Positions 8,683 through 17,913 are shown, counted from the stretch's first letter. The stretch: DNA of 47,750 nucleotides from Acidobacteriota bacterium (GCA_030669585.1 DAOVDI010000008.1:1-47750); one strand, 5' to 3'. The notes: generated by a model from the letters alone, not told the origin. A program made the numbers and translations.

Positions 8683-9543
8683 ATGCGGATAGCTATTATC
8701 GGTGCTGATGGTCAGTTGGGAACAGATTTGCTTATTTCCCTCAGGAATTATGACATCCATCCTCTTTATTTTCCGGAATTTGATATTATTCAGAAAGAAA
8801 AAGCATATGGGATTCTGGCAGGTCTTGCGCCTGATATTGTTATTAATACAGCCGCTTACAATAGAGTGGATGAAGGAGAAGAGGATCCGGCCAAGGTATT
8901 TGCTCTGAATGCTCTGGCCGTCAGAAACCTGGCAATAAGTTGCGATAAAATAAGGTGTGCTCTAGTCCATTTCAGTACGGATTATGTCTTTGATGGAAAG
9001 AAAAAAACACCCTATGTTGAAGCTGACTGTCCAAATCCTTTGAATGTATACGGAATGTCAAAATTGACAGGGGAGTATTTCATTCGAAGCTTTCTCGATC
9101 GGTATTATATTGTAAGGACAAGCAGTCTATATGGAACCACAGGTTGCTGGGATAAAGGGCATAATTTTGTGGATATGGTCATTTCCATGGAGAAAAACAG
9201 ATCCCCGCTGAAAATAGTCAATGACCAGTTGATGACTCCTACATCCACATATGAACTGGCAGAGCGTATAAAAGAACTCATTAAGACCGAAAGATTCGGG
9301 CTTTATCACCTCACGAACGAGGGCCAGTGTTCATGGTACGAATGCGCTAAATCCATTTTTGAGATGATGAAAATACAGCCTGATATGGTATCTATTAACA
9401 GCAGTGAATACGGCTCAAAGGCTCGTCGTCCAGCTTATTCTGTACTTGAAAATATGAAGGCAAAAAAGATCGGAATTACGGAATTCTCTTATTGGAAAGA
9501 TGCGCTCAGAAATTACATGATCAAAAAAGGGTATATTAAGTAA
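8683..9543 (+). CDS. rfbD: dTDP-4-dehydrorhamnose reductase
   Basis: This enzyme is an NAD(P)H-dependent short-chain reductase that makes dTDP-L-rhamnose from dTDP-4-keto-L-rhamnose, the last step of rhamnose precursor synthesis. It has 286 residues, the usual family length. Visible motifs are the nucleotide-binding GADGQLGTDL at residues 7-16, INTAAYNRVDEGEEDP, STDYVFDG, and the catalytic YGMSKLTGE (YxxxK). Substrate-domain residues VNDQLMTPTSTYELA follow. The start lies only 23 bp after the terminator of the previous gene. Its promoter is therefore either within that terminator region or the gene depends on read-through. rfbA, rfbB and rfbC are not in the window. It might instead be a relative acting on another dTDP-sugar. 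Confidence 0.88.
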   Translation: MRIAIIGADGQLGTDLLISLRNYDIHPLYFPEFDIIQKEKAYGILAGLAPDIVINTAAYNRVDEGEEDPAKVFALNALAVRNLAISCDKIRCALVHFSTDYVFDGKKKTPYVEADCPNPLNVYGMSKLTGEYFIRSFLDRYYIVRTSSLYGTTGCWDKGHNFVDMVISMEKNRSPLKIVNDQLMTPTSTYELAERIKELIKTERFGLYHLTNEGQCSWYECAKSIFEMMKIQPDMVSINSSEYGSKARRPAYSVLENMKAKKIGITEFSYWKDALRNYMIKKGYIK

Positions 9544-9577
9544 ATAAAAAAAAGATTGTTGGATCTAAAGTGAAAGG

Positions 9578-9868
9578 TCAATCGTAGAGTTTGCCTAATT
9601 TAGAAATTTCATCATTATAGTATTTGCGATACAGAATTTCCCACTCTCTGCTTCCCTCTTTTATGGATTTCTTCTGCGATTCGATCTTCTCGATGGCTTT
9701 TTTATCCAGGCGTTCGTAAAGGTTTAATTCTTCTTCGATACTTTTGACGATCAAGAGCCGGATCTCATTAGGTTCGTCCAGAAATTCTACCTGATCATTG
9801 TTAAAAATCGCATCCAGAATGCATCGTGACAGGTAGTTTATTTTTTCTCGTGACAGTCTTATACTCAT
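9578..9868 (-). CDS. DUF507-family protein, second of a tandem pair
   Basis: The product is a 96-residue highly charged, mostly helical protein of the DUF507 type (MSIRLSREKINYLSRCI, then an acidic/basic helical pattern ending EILYRKYYNDEISKLGKLY). Its start overlaps the stop of the upstream DUF507 gene by the ATGA arrangement at 9865-9868, so translation is likely coupled. No membrane segment or catalytic motif is visible. The function is unknown. Confidence 0.78.
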   Translation of the reverse strand: MSIRLSREKINYLSRCILDAIFNNDQVEFLDEPNEIRLLIVKSIEEELNLYERLDKKAIEKIESQKKSIKEGSREWEILYRKYYNDEISKLGKLYD

Positions 9869-10143
9869 AGGATTATGTTCTTTTCTTTAGCGAGTTTCGT
9901 TTTGATCATTCGGAACATTGTCTGGTATTCGATATTTTTTTCCCGGATTTTTTCCATATAATCGCTTAATATCTCTCTGACTTCCTGATCAAGCTGATCC
10001 TCTTTAATAAACTCCTCCATGATAATATGGTTTATCTCTTCGATGAGTTTTTTTCTATCGTCTGCGATGATTTTTTCATCTTTCAGCATATGGCGGACTA
10101 TAGTAAACGCCATGTGTTCGATCTGAATTTTACTTAATCGCAT
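9865..10143 (-). CDS. DUF507-family protein, first of a tandem pair
   Basis: The product has 92 residues from the ATG at 10143 (MRLSKIQIEHMAFTIVRHML) and has the same charged helical build as its downstream neighbour. Both begin with M-R/I-LS-x-x-x-I, a tandem duplication typical of DUF507 loci. The frame continues six codons upstream of 10143, but the DUF507 consensus begins at this Met. No clear ribosome site is seen. The function is unknown; the pair probably acts as a heterodimer, which is inference. Confidence 0.75.
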   Translation of the reverse strand: MRLSKIQIEHMAFTIVRHMLKDEKIIADDRKKLIEEINHIIMEEFIKEDQLDQEVREILSDYMEKIREKNIEYQTMFRMIKTKLAKEKNIIL

Positions 10144-10280
10144 AACGCAATTAAAATACAATACTGTGTTTGAAAATTCAAGATATTATCTAATTTAAAT
10201 TCAAAGAATGCCGATAATAAAAATAGTATTATAGGATTCAAGGATTCGAGTGTTTTTATTGTGTCTTGTTGAAGTAAGTG

Positions 10281-10527
10281 CCTGGACTATTTACGAGTCG
10301 AGGCGAGGCCCGAGGCCAAGGAAAAACAGTCTATAGAAGTCCTTAGAAATCCATAGGAGTCTATCGGAGTCTATTGAAGTCGTTGAAGTCAAGAAGAGTT
10401 TGTTGAGTTTATTGGGTTCGTTGTGTTCTTTGGGTTATCTTAAGTCAACAAATTCAATTAGCTCAAAGCGCTTGAATCCTTGAACCCTTTTTTTCAACGT
10501 ATCGCAAATTTTTATGAATAATCCAGG
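10281..10527. repeat. element with CCTGGAYTATTYA inverted ends, copy 1
   Basis: The left end CCTGGACTATTTA (10281-10293) and the right end TGAATAATCCAGG (10515-10527) are inverted copies, matching at 11 of 13 positions and bounding 247 bp. The interior contains the decamer array. The left 100 bp resemble the segment before copy 3. Confidence 0.5.
10328..10397. repeat. 10-bp-period direct-repeat array, copy 1
   Basis: About seven degenerate units of AGTCTATAGA/AGTCTATCGG type occur with a period of 10 bp; the last two units are shortened. The preceding GGCCAAGGAAAAACAGTC is shared with copy 2 at 19987. Confidence 0.75.
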
Positions 10528-10627
10528 TTATTGGTGTTTAGAGGATATATAAAGCGATATGATAAATCCACCAAGACATACGCTAAAAATAATGATCATG
10601 AAAAAGACTGCTTCAATCGTCATTGAT

Positions 10628-12091
10628 TTATTGCCTTATATTTTTTGTTATGGTTTTATTAAACAGAATAAATATCAGGATAGCCATACTCCACTGGAAA
10701 AGAACTGTTCCAACCGAGGAAGAGTTAAATATGGAAAACCATTCTCCTGAAGAGCTTGTATAGCTGTCATGAAACCACCAGGCTATCATAGCCAGAAACT
10801 GGAGAGGAAGAAGAACCATCACTACGATATTAAACCATTTTCCAACTCGTATTTTTCTGTCTGGAGTGGAAATGATTTCATTCCGGAAACGTGTAGGGCC
10901 ATATCTAATTACAATAATCATAAAAAAAAGGCCGCTTACCAGTAAACCCAAGGACCAGACCCAATCCTGATTTTTAAAGAAACCCATACTTATAGCAGAC
11001 GGGAATCCAAGAAGAAATCCTGCTGTTCCCACCAAGATGACTGATTTTTTTCTTGTGAGACCGGCATCAATAAAAATACGTGTTACCAGTTCGATCATAG
11101 AGATTAGTGATGAAAAAGCAGCGAAAGAAAGGGCCAGAAAAAAAAGAGCCATAAATAAAGAACCCGCTGGTATTTGAGCAAACAGTTTTGGAATCCAGAT
11201 AAAAGTCAGGCCTTCATTGTTCTTTACCATTTCCGCGAAAACATCCTGCTGAGACAGGTTCTGAATGGAGAAGTAGGAAAAAACCGTCGGGATGATTGCG
11301 CAAGCCGCCAGGAGAGAAGCCAGTGAGTTGCCGAACCCGATAGTTGTGGATGTGAGGATAGGATTTTCCCTTTTATGAGTATAGACCGCATAGGTCAGTA
11401 TTAGTCCCCATCCTGCACCTGTGGACCAAGCGGATTGAGTTAAAGCCTGGAGCCAGACTTCAAAATTCCCGAGACTTGAAAGGTTAACTGTGAATAAAAA
11501 ATTTAGCCCGTCCGATGCCGAGGGGAGGATGACAGCTCTGATGGCGGCGACGAGCAGGAGAAAAAACAAAGAAGGGATAAGTATTTTGTTAACCCTCTCA
11601 ATTCCCTTGACTACGCCTGAATAGATGATCGCTGTTCCGATTCCCAGAGCAAGAAAATGAAATAAAACAGGCTCCAATGATCTTGAAAGAGCGAATGAAT
11701 TCCAGAATGATGCTGAATCCCTTTTGATGAGGTTTTGGAAAATCGTTGCGAAGAAATATTTAAGACACCATCCTGTTACAACTGAATAGTAAAACATAAT
11801 GGCTGTTGTCACAAATGCAATAAATGACCCCATCCAGGCAAACTTTTTTCCCATTATCCGGCTGACAGACCCAATAACTCCGAGCCGGGTTTTTTTTCCT
11901 ATGGAGATCTCGATTATCAAGAGAGGAATCGACCATAAAAATAAAAAAACGATCCAGGCGACGATAAAAGCTCCTCCTCCCTGCTGGGCAACAATACGGG
12001 GAAAGCGCCAGATATTACCTGTTCCGACAGCCATTCCAAGACCGGCGAAAATTATACCCCATCTGGATGCGAAATGTTCTCTGTTTTTCAT
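10628..12091 (-). CDS. NSS-family sodium-dependent amino-acid symporter
   Basis: This is a 487-residue inner-membrane neurotransmitter:sodium-symporter family protein with 11-12 helices, probably importing an amino acid with Na+. The family signature GLGMAVGTGNIWRFPR lies at the first helix, where the unwound region binds Na+ and substrate. GGGAFIVAWIV and the later helix SAWSTGAGWGLILTYAVY are also typical. I chose the ATG at 12091; a TTG three codons upstream (12100) would overlap truB. The start is 6 bp after the truB stop, so the gene is the last member of the translation operon, an odd place for a transporter. The substrate cannot be read from sequence. Confidence 0.93.
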   Translation of the reverse strand: MKNREHFASRWGIIFAGLGMAVGTGNIWRFPRIVAQQGGGAFIVAWIVFLFLWSIPLLIIEISIGKKTRLGVIGSVSRIMGKKFAWMGSFIAFVTTAIMFYYSVVTGWCLKYFFATIFQNLIKRDSASFWNSFALSRSLEPVLFHFLALGIGTAIIYSGVVKGIERVNKILIPSLFFLLLVAAIRAVILPSASDGLNFLFTVNLSSLGNFEVWLQALTQSAWSTGAGWGLILTYAVYTHKRENPILTSTTIGFGNSLASLLAACAIIPTVFSYFSIQNLSQQDVFAEMVKNNEGLTFIWIPKLFAQIPAGSLFMALFFLALSFAAFSSLISMIELVTRIFIDAGLTRKKSVILVGTAGFLLGFPSAISMGFFKNQDWVWSLGLLVSGLFFMIIVIRYGPTRFRNEIISTPDRKIRVGKWFNIVVMVLLPLQFLAMIAWWFHDSYTSSSGEWFSIFNSSSVGTVLFQWSMAILIFILFNKTITKNIRQ

Positions 12092-12096
12092 GCAGA

Positions 12097-13038
12097 TCAA
12101 TCTTTCTTTGTCTGATCCTGCGTATTTAAGACCAGAAAAGGATGATAGCCATCATTTGTGCGCAATTTTTTAGCCAAGGCAATAATTCGATCCTGGCCGC
12201 TGAAAATACGGAATATGTCTATGTTTTGCTTGTTAATTTCAAACATCTTGTTATGTATGATATTTATTATATTATCCGGGGAAAAAACGTTTCCGTTTCG
12301 TGCCAGAGCAGAACCGGTTTCGTTCAGAGTGATCTTGGGGAATTCAGGTAGAAGTATTTCCAGGGGAAGTAAGAAAGCCTCAAAATCTTTATTTTCCACA
12401 AATGTATTAATGGATTCAAGAGACATACTATCTGCGATTGTAAAAGCCCCTGATGCCGTTCTTGAGAGTTCAGAGAGATGTGCGCCGCATCCAAGCATTT
12501 GACCCAGATCATGAGCCAGAGAACGGATGTATGTTCCTGAAGAACATTTGATATCAAAATGAATGCCGGGCAAAGAAAAGCGGGTCAGTCTGAAATGGTG
12601 AATATTTTTTTTGATCGGTTTAAGAGGAAATTTTTTTTGTGCTCTTGTCAGGGCATAGAAGGGTTTACCATGATATTTTTTTGCAGAGTAAGAGGGAGGA
12701 GTTTGAAAGATTTCTCCTTCTAAACTTTTTATTGCCTTCAGAACATTTTTTTCTCCAGGGAATACATGCGTTTCCTTGGAAGTTTTTCCCCCTTCTGCGT
12801 CATATGTATTGGTTGAAAATCCCAGCTTAATGACCCCGGTATAGACTTTATCTGTTTTGGAATAAAAGGGAAACAGGCGTGTTGCTTTTCCCACTGAGAT
12901 TATCAGGAGCCCTGTGGCCATTGGGTCCAGTGTTCCAAAATGTCCAACCTTGGACATCCGAATCATTGTGCGAATTTTTAAAACTATATCATGGGACGTG
13001 CAGTTACGTGGCTTATTGACAAGGATTATTCCATCCAT
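12097..13038 (-). CDS. truB: tRNA pseudouridine(55) synthase
   Basis: TruB makes pseudouridine 55 in the T-loop of tRNAs. The protein has 313 residues. It opens MDGIILVNKPRNCTSHDIV, followed by the catalytic-Asp motif KVGHFGTLDPMATGLL near residue 30-45. KVYTGVIKLGFSTNTYDAEG, QTPPSYSAKKYHGKPFYALTR and CSSGTYIRSLAHDLG then follow in the standard order. The C-terminal part is short and divergent. The gene lies 2 bp after nrnA and ends 5 bp before the symporter, inside the nusA-infB operon where truB is usually found. Confidence 0.97.
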   Translation of the reverse strand: MDGIILVNKPRNCTSHDIVLKIRTMIRMSKVGHFGTLDPMATGLLIISVGKATRLFPFYSKTDKVYTGVIKLGFSTNTYDAEGGKTSKETHVFPGEKNVLKAIKSLEGEIFQTPPSYSAKKYHGKPFYALTRAQKKFPLKPIKKNIHHFRLTRFSLPGIHFDIKCSSGTYIRSLAHDLGQMLGCGAHLSELSRTASGAFTIADSMSLESINTFVENKDFEAFLLPLEILLPEFPKITLNETGSALARNGNVFSPDNIINIIHNKMFEINKQNIDIFRIFSGQDRIIALAKKLRTNDGYHPFLVLNTQDQTKKD

Positions 13039-13040
13039 AA

Positions 13041-14027
13041 TTATCCATTATTAAGTTTCTTTTTCAACAGGGAAGCCACTTTTTCAGGAACATCCTTTAT
13101 AAGATTATCATAGTTCCCGGTAACAGTAAATCCTGCAGCATGAAGATGACCACCCCCTCCAAAATGCTCGGCCACCTGTGCAGAATTGGCATTGCCCCTT
13201 GAACGAATACTCACGCGGAAGGTGTTTTTTTTCATCTCTTTGAAGAAAAGGACTATTTGGGTATCTTTTATGGAACGGGCAAGAGTTGTTATATATTCGG
13301 AATCGATCTCTTTCCTGAGCTTCAGGTCGATCAGATCGTCTTTAAACATGGTTATAACAGCAATCTTTCCCTCGTAAAACGTTTTAAGCCGGGAGAGTAC
13401 ACGGCCGAGAAGCTTGATTTTTTCCGGTGAGTTGTTGTGAAACATAAACTCTGAGATCATGAGGGGATCTGCCCCTTTTTCTGTCAGGTGATAACTTACT
13501 TCAAAAGCCCTGGTATTGGTGTTGGAGAATTGAAAGGATCCTGTGTCGGATACGATAGCGCAGTATAGATGATTGGATATCCCGGGTGTAAAAATGATAT
13601 TCAGCGCTTTACCAAGGTCATAGGCCATGCAGGCTACAGCAGGGGCCTCGGGTTCGACCCAATTGATGTCAGCATAAAAATCATTGGTATGATGATGATC
13701 GATATTGATCTTAAAATAATTGCCCAGATGTTTTTGGCCAGAACGTGAAATATTGGCACACTCAAGGAGGATGACCAGGTCGAACTTATCAGGAGGAATG
13801 CTGCCGATCGTAATACAACCGCTATCTGGAAAGAGATTGAATGGGGAAGGAGTGTTATCTTTATTGATGATCTCAACATGTTTTCCAAGGCTTTTTCCCA
13901 TATGATAGAGGGCAAGGCTGGTGCAGATGGAATCCCCGTCAGGTCTGAGGTGGGAAGTTATAGCTATACGCTGGCATTGGATGATCTTATCCGCGATTTC
14001 GGTCAAGGCTTTATTCATCATTCTCAT
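13041..14027 (-). CDS. nrnA: DHH/DHHA1 phosphoesterase (NrnA-like)
   Basis: This is a bifunctional oligoribonuclease/pAp phosphatase type enzyme that degrades nanoRNAs and clears 3'-phosphoadenosine 5'-phosphate. It has 328 residues. Metal-binding motifs are visible: SHLRPDGDS near residue 25, NIDHHHTND (the DHH motif) near 110, VSDTGSFQFSNT near 165, and the DHHA1 GGGGHLHAAGF near 295. The start overlaps the 3' end of rbfA; ATG codons at 14027, 14021 and 14018 are all possible. The position between rbfA and truB is a conserved arrangement. Confidence 0.92.
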   Translation of the reverse strand: MRMMNKALTEIADKIIQCQRIAITSHLRPDGDSICTSLALYHMGKSLGKHVEIINKDNTPSPFNLFPDSGCITIGSIPPDKFDLVILLECANISRSGQKHLGNYFKINIDHHHTNDFYADINWVEPEAPAVACMAYDLGKALNIIFTPGISNHLYCAIVSDTGSFQFSNTNTRAFEVSYHLTEKGADPLMISEFMFHNNSPEKIKLLGRVLSRLKTFYEGKIAVITMFKDDLIDLKLRKEIDSEYITTLARSIKDTQIVLFFKEMKKNTFRVSIRSRGNANSAQVAEHFGGGGHLHAAGFTVTGNYDNLIKDVPEKVASLLKKKLNNG

Positions 14028-14391
14028 AAGTCCTGTTTAACTCGTTTTTCTCGCTGTTTATATTGGCGAAGATGTTATCCAATTTCTCATCAATGGATAA
14101 CAGTGGATCAATTGAAAAAATTAGCAAAGGATTATACTTTAAATCTATTTTGGTGGCAATCAATTTTCTGAGATATCCCTTTCTTCGATCCAGTTCTTTC
14201 AACAGATGATCTCGCTTCTGGTTTTTAAAAAAGCTGAGAAAGACATGTGCGGTTTTTAGGTCATTGGTCATGTTAACTTGTGTGATCGAGACAGGTCCCG
14301 CATCTTCCCCCTGAAAAAAATCAAGCAGGATATGGCTCAATTCTTGCCTGACCAGGCTTGCAACCTTTTTTTGTCTAAGGGAAGAACTCAT
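14011..14391 (-). CDS. rbfA: 30S ribosome-binding factor A
   Basis: RbfA is a late 30S maturation and cold-shock factor that binds near helix 1 of 16S rRNA. The protein has 126 residues. The family pattern is visible: RQKKVASLVRQELSHILLDF, then SITQVNMTNDLKTAHVFLSFF and KGYLRKLIATKIDLKYNPLLIFSID. A charged C-terminal tail follows. It starts 39 bp after the DUF503 gene, and its last codons overlap the nrnA start. Confidence 0.95.
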   Translation of the reverse strand: MSSSLRQKKVASLVRQELSHILLDFFQGEDAGPVSITQVNMTNDLKTAHVFLSFFKNQKRDHLLKELDRRKGYLRKLIATKIDLKYNPLLIFSIDPLLSIDEKLDNIFANINSEKNELNRTYENDE

Positions 14392-14430
14392 TCTCGTTTA
14401 TCCTGTTTAACTTGTTATCTGGGAGATTGC

Positions 14431-14715
14431 TCATATGAAATAAATGTGGGATTGAAGGATCTCTCCATCCACATTTTCTTCAACATCGCGGATGACCTTT
14501 TGGAGAAGACTTTCAACGATTTTTTTTTCGCTGTTAAGAGTGACAATTCCAAGCTTTGTTCTCTGCCATTTATCCTGATAATCCAGTTCCGCAAATGCAA
14601 TATTGTACTTCTTATGGAGCCTGTCCCGGCAGCTGATCAATCGTTTCCTCTTTTCCTTGAGAGAATGTGAAAAAGGAATATGAATTTCAAGTATAAGACA
14701 ACCGATAATCATCAA
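14431..14715 (-). CDS. DUF503 (YlxP-like) protein
   Basis: The product is a 94-residue protein of the DUF503 family, which is regularly encoded between infB and rbfA. The typical opening is visible (IIGCLILEIHIPFSHSLKEKRKRL), as is the stretch YNIAFAELDYQDKWQRTKLGIVTLNSE. The molecular role is not established; conservation of the locus suggests a part in ribosome function. The ATG at 14715 is directly followed by a second ATG at 14712. The gap to infB is 12 bp. Confidence 0.9.
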   Translation of the reverse strand: MMIIGCLILEIHIPFSHSLKEKRKRLISCRDRLHKKYNIAFAELDYQDKWQRTKLGIVTLNSEKKIVESLLQKVIRDVEENVDGEILQSHIYFI

Positions 14716-14727
14716 TTTTTTAAACGG

Positions 14728-16512
14728 TTATACCTGAGGGATTTTTTCAATCAGGTAAGCCTCGATAGTGTCTCCTTCCTGTATATCTTTGAATTTATCC
14801 AGGCCTATACCGCATTCATAATCTTTTTTGATCTCAGTGACATTTTCTTTAAGATGTTTCAAAGAAAAGATCTTTCCCTTGTGAATAACTTCTCCGTTTC
14901 TGAGGACTTTGATCTCTGAATTTCTTCGAATAATTCCATCCGTAACAAGACATCCGGCAATAATGCCAATACGTGAAAGGCGAAAGACGCGGCGGACATC
15001 AGCTCTGCCAAGATAAGTTTCTTTGATAACCGGTTCCAAAAGCCCGGAAATGGCGTTTTTAATATCTTCGATCAGTTGGTAGATCACAGTATAAGTACGG
15101 ATCTCAACATTTTCCTTTTTAGCGAGATCCATGATCTTTCCCGTTGCTTTTGTATTATATCCGATGATGATCGCTCTGGAGGCAGAGGAAAGCAGCACGT
15201 CGGATTCGTTGATCATTCCTGTTGCAGAGTGGATGAGCTTCACTTTGACTTTATCTGTACTGAGGTTAGGAAGGGTGTCTTGTAATACCTCAACAGAACC
15301 CTGGACATCGGCTTTGACAATGATAGTAAGATCTTTAACATCTCCCTTTTCGATCTGCTTAAAGAGTTGATCGAGAGTCATGGATTCTGACTCCTGCTGG
15401 TCCTCTTCTTTTAATTGATTGAAGCGGAACTGGGAGATCTTCTTTGCCGTCTCAAGATTTTCAACAACCTGGAAAAGGTCGCCAGAAGAAGGAATGGTGT
15501 TGAATCCAAGCACTTCCACAGGAATGGAAGGACCAGCCATTTTGATGGTTTTTCCGATCTCATCAAATAAAGCCCGGGCTTTTCCGAATGTTATGCCTGA
15601 TATGAACGCCTCGCTTTGATGTAGTGTTCCTTGTTGTATTATAACCGTGGCAACGGGCCCTTTTTTTGCATCCAGGTGTGTTTCTAATACTACGCCCTGG
15701 GCCTTTATTTTAGGATTGGCTTTGAGTTCCTGTATTTCAGCCACAAGTAAGATCATCTCTAACAGATCTTCGAGATTTATTTTTTCTTTTGCGGAAATAT
15801 CTACGCTTACTACATCCCCGCCCCATTCTTCGATCAGAAGTCCTTCCTTGGACAGTTGTTGTTTTACCTTATCCGGGTCAGCACCGGCTTTATCGATTTT
15901 ATTAATGGCAATAATGATCGGGACACCAGCGGCTTTGGCATGGTTAATGGCTTCTTTTGTCTGAGGCATGATTCCGTCATCAGCAGCCACGACAAGTATA
16001 ACAATGTCCGTAAGAGTAGCGCCTCGTGCACGCAATTTGGTAAAAGCTTCGTGGCCTGGAGTGTCGATGAATGTGATGAATTTATCTTTATATTCGACCC
16101 GATAAGCTCCGATGTGCTGTGTGATCCCTCCGGATTCTCTGGATACAATGTTGGATTCACGGATCGCATCCAGAAGGGTTGTTTTACCGTGATCAACATG
16201 CCCCATGATGGTTACAATAGGAGGCCGGATGATAAGGCTTTTCTTATCACTTGCGGCATGATGTTTCAGATCTTCTTCAATTGTGATGATCTGAATATCA
16301 ACATCGAGAATATCTTCAATGGTCTGTTTGATGGTATCAGTCATGGGATCGGTTGAATTAACTGAGAAACCTTTTGAGTTGAGGACCTCTATCAAGTCCT
16401 TTGTCCGGACTTCGATCTGTTCGGCAAATATTTTCAGGCTGACGCCTTCGGCAACCTTAAGAGTTTTTTTCTTGTCTGATTTTGAAGTACTTTTTTTCCC
16501 TTCACTTGTCAT
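14728..16512 (-). CDS. infB: translation initiation factor IF-2
   Basis: IF-2 is a GTPase that brings fMet-tRNA to the 30S subunit and promotes subunit joining. The product has 594 residues from the ATG at 16512. A short Lys-rich leader is followed by the IF-2N module ([21 protein letters not shown]). The G domain has [31 protein letters not shown] and [10 protein letters not shown]. Domains II-IV follow, with the C-terminal [16 protein letters not shown]. It lacks the long repetitive N-terminal region of enterobacterial IF-2. The frame is open up to 16599 and would overlap nusA, but the Met at 16512 with a GGGAGA site is favoured. It is the second gene of the operon. Confidence 0.97.
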   Translation of the reverse strand: MTSEGKKSTSKSDKKKTLKVAEGVSLKIFAEQIEVRTKDLIEVLNSKGFSVNSTDPMTDTIKQTIEDILDVDIQIITIEEDLKHHAASDKKSLIIRPPIVTIMGHVDHGKTTLLDAIRESNIVSRESGGITQHIGAYRVEYKDKFITFIDTPGHEAFTKLRARGATLTDIVILVVAADDGIMPQTKEAINHAKAAGVPIIIAINKIDKAGADPDKVKQQLSKEGLLIEEWGGDVVSVDISAKEKINLEDLLEMILLVAEIQELKANPKIKAQGVVLETHLDAKKGPVATVIIQQGTLHQSEAFISGITFGKARALFDEIGKTIKMAGPSIPVEVLGFNTIPSSGDLFQVVENLETAKKISQFRFNQLKEEDQQESESMTLDQLFKQIEKGDVKDLTIIVKADVQGSVEVLQDTLPNLSTDKVKVKLIHSATGMINESDVLLSSASRAIIIGYNTKATGKIMDLAKKENVEIRTYTVIYQLIEDIKNAISGLLEPVIKETYLGRADVRRVFRLSRIGIIAGCLVTDGIIRRNSEIKVLRNGEVIHKGKIFSLKHLKENVTEIKKDYECGIGLDKFKDIQEGDTIEAYLIEKIPQV

Positions 16513-16543
16513 GATTACTCTATTCTCCCAATACGAATCTATT

Positions 16544-17572
16544 TTAATCTGATTTGATATCGATTCTCCAGCCGACAAGACGAGATGCCAGCCTGACATT
16601 AATTCCTTTTTTTCCTATGGCAAGAGACAGTTGGTCTTTAGTTACAGTAGCCTGCAGGATTTTTTTTTCAGTGTCCAGGATGGAGATAAGGGTGGGCTTG
16701 GCTGGGCTGAGCGCGGATTTGGCATATTCTTTGGGGTCTTTAGAAAAAACGATAATATCGATTTTTTCGCCATTCAATTCTTTGCTGATCGCCAGGATCC
16801 TGTTTCCTCTAACACCGATACAGGCACCAATAGGATCAATGTCTTTCTCTTTGCTGGCGACAGCAACTTTTGTTCTTTCTCCAGGCTGGCGGCATATATC
16901 CATGATCTCGATATTGCCGTTTGCGATCTCAGGGATCTCTATTTCCAGAAGTTTTTTTAAAAACTTTGGTGATGTTCGTGAAACAAAGACTTGATAGTCT
17001 TTTTCCTCCCTTGATACATGGTTGATGATGGCTCGGACCCGGTCACCCCGTATGTATTCATCGTTTATTAACTTTTCACGATAGGGAAGAAGAACTTCGG
17101 TCTTGCTTACATCCAGAATGATATTGTTATTCGGTTCAAACCGTCTTAAAACGCCGGTAACAAGCTCTCCGATGCGGGCATTGAATATCTTGTAGATTTT
17201 TTCCTGCTCTGCTGTTTTAACTTTTTTCAGGATAACCTGTTTGGCAGCCTGAGCGGCGATACGGCCGAGGGTTAAGGAGGGAAGATCGATTTCTATAGTT
17301 TCGCCAACTTTTACTGAAGTATCAATAAGTTTTGCATCATTAAGGGATATTTCCGTGGCAGGGTTCTTTGGGCTTTTTGTGATTATTTTGAAGGCATATA
17401 TTCGAAGTTCGCCTTTTTCAGGAATAAAATGAATACGAACATCTTCATTATGTGTAAAGTATTGTGTGGAAGCTACCTTGAGCGATTCCTTGATGGCATT
17501 GACTACAATAGACGTGTCCACTCCTCTTTCTTTGCTCAATTGCTGGATGGTGTTCCACACGTTTATTTTCAT
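16544..17572 (-). CDS. nusA: transcription termination/antitermination factor NusA
   Basis: NusA binds RNA polymerase and nascent RNA to modulate pausing, termination and antitermination. The protein has 342 residues: an N-terminal polymerase-binding domain (residues 1-125), an S1 domain (about 130-200, IGELVTGVLRRFEPNNNIILDV), and two KH domains (GACIGVRGNRILAISKELNGEKID and SLAIGKKGINVRLASRLVGW). It lacks the acidic C-terminal repeats of E. coli NusA. It is the first gene of the operon. A strong promoter lies 50 bp upstream, so rimP, the usual first gene, is absent here. Confidence 0.97.
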   Translation of the reverse strand: MKINVWNTIQQLSKERGVDTSIVVNAIKESLKVASTQYFTHNEDVRIHFIPEKGELRIYAFKIITKSPKNPATEISLNDAKLIDTSVKVGETIEIDLPSLTLGRIAAQAAKQVILKKVKTAEQEKIYKIFNARIGELVTGVLRRFEPNNNIILDVSKTEVLLPYREKLINDEYIRGDRVRAIINHVSREEKDYQVFVSRTSPKFLKKLLEIEIPEIANGNIEIMDICRQPGERTKVAVASKEKDIDPIGACIGVRGNRILAISKELNGEKIDIIVFSKDPKEYAKSALSPAKPTLISILDTEKKILQATVTKDQLSLAIGKKGINVRLASRLVGWRIDIKSD

Positions 17573-17621
17573 AATGAAAAGACCTCATTATTTCTTACAA
17601 AAGGTAACTCGAGAGGCGCAG

Positions 17622-17650
17622 ATTATAACTGAAAGAGTCAGGAATATCAA
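17622..17650 (-). promoter_or_regulatory. sigma-70-like promoter of the nusA operon
   Basis: On the minus strand, TTGATA (17650-17645), a 17-bp spacer and a perfect TATAAT (17627-17622) lie 50 bp before the nusA start. Confidence 0.65.
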
Positions 17651-17669
17651 ATTAACATTTTTGTTCTAA

Positions 17670-17903
17670 CCTGGATTATTCACAAGTTGATATGCGAGGC
17701 ACAGCGTATGAAGCTGTATTCATATAATGCGAATGTGCTGTAACAAAGCAGATCGGCTTGCCCGGAGGGGAAAATACGAGGGCTTAGATTGGATGTTTGA
17801 CAAGTGGAAATGCTTGAATCAGAGTCTTTATAAAAATCAATCTTCAAAGCTGCAATCATTGGAATTGTACTTGTAGGCCGTCGAATTTTATGAATAGTCC
17901 AGG
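17670..17903. repeat. element with CCTGGAYTATTYA inverted ends, copy 2
   Basis: The left end CCTGGATTATTCA (17670-17682) and the right end TGAATAGTCCAGG (17891-17903) match inversely at 12 of 13 bases over a 234-bp span. The interior shares GTATT-ATATA-TGCGAA and AGATCGGCTTG with copy 3. It carries no open reading frame of note. Confidence 0.55.
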
Positions 17904-17913
17904 CTAATAAACA

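Larger units (their letters stand above)
10144..10627. repeat. repeat-rich gap between DUF507 genes and the NSS symporter
   Basis: I see no gene here. From left to right the gap holds an AT-rich stretch and the direct-repeat word GATTCAAGGATTCGAGTG near 10234-10251. From about 10204 to 10304 a block closely matches 20349-20485. An inverted-end element (10281-10527) and a 10-bp-period array (10328-10397) follow. The last 100 bp, next to the symporter stop codon, are AT-rich without a terminator-like hairpin. Confidence 0.7.
17573..17913. repeat. gap between nusA and hppA with promoter and repeat element
   Basis: The gap holds the nusA promoter (17622-17650) and an inverted-end element (17670-17903). 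I see no coding sequence. The words ATGCGAATGTGC and CAGATCGGCTTGCCCG (about 17727-17765) recur at 20300-20341. Confidence 0.65.

Noticed and set aside
15856-16356. A 166-codon plus-strand frame within infB
   Set aside because: It lies opposite the conserved G domain of IF-2; a shadow frame.
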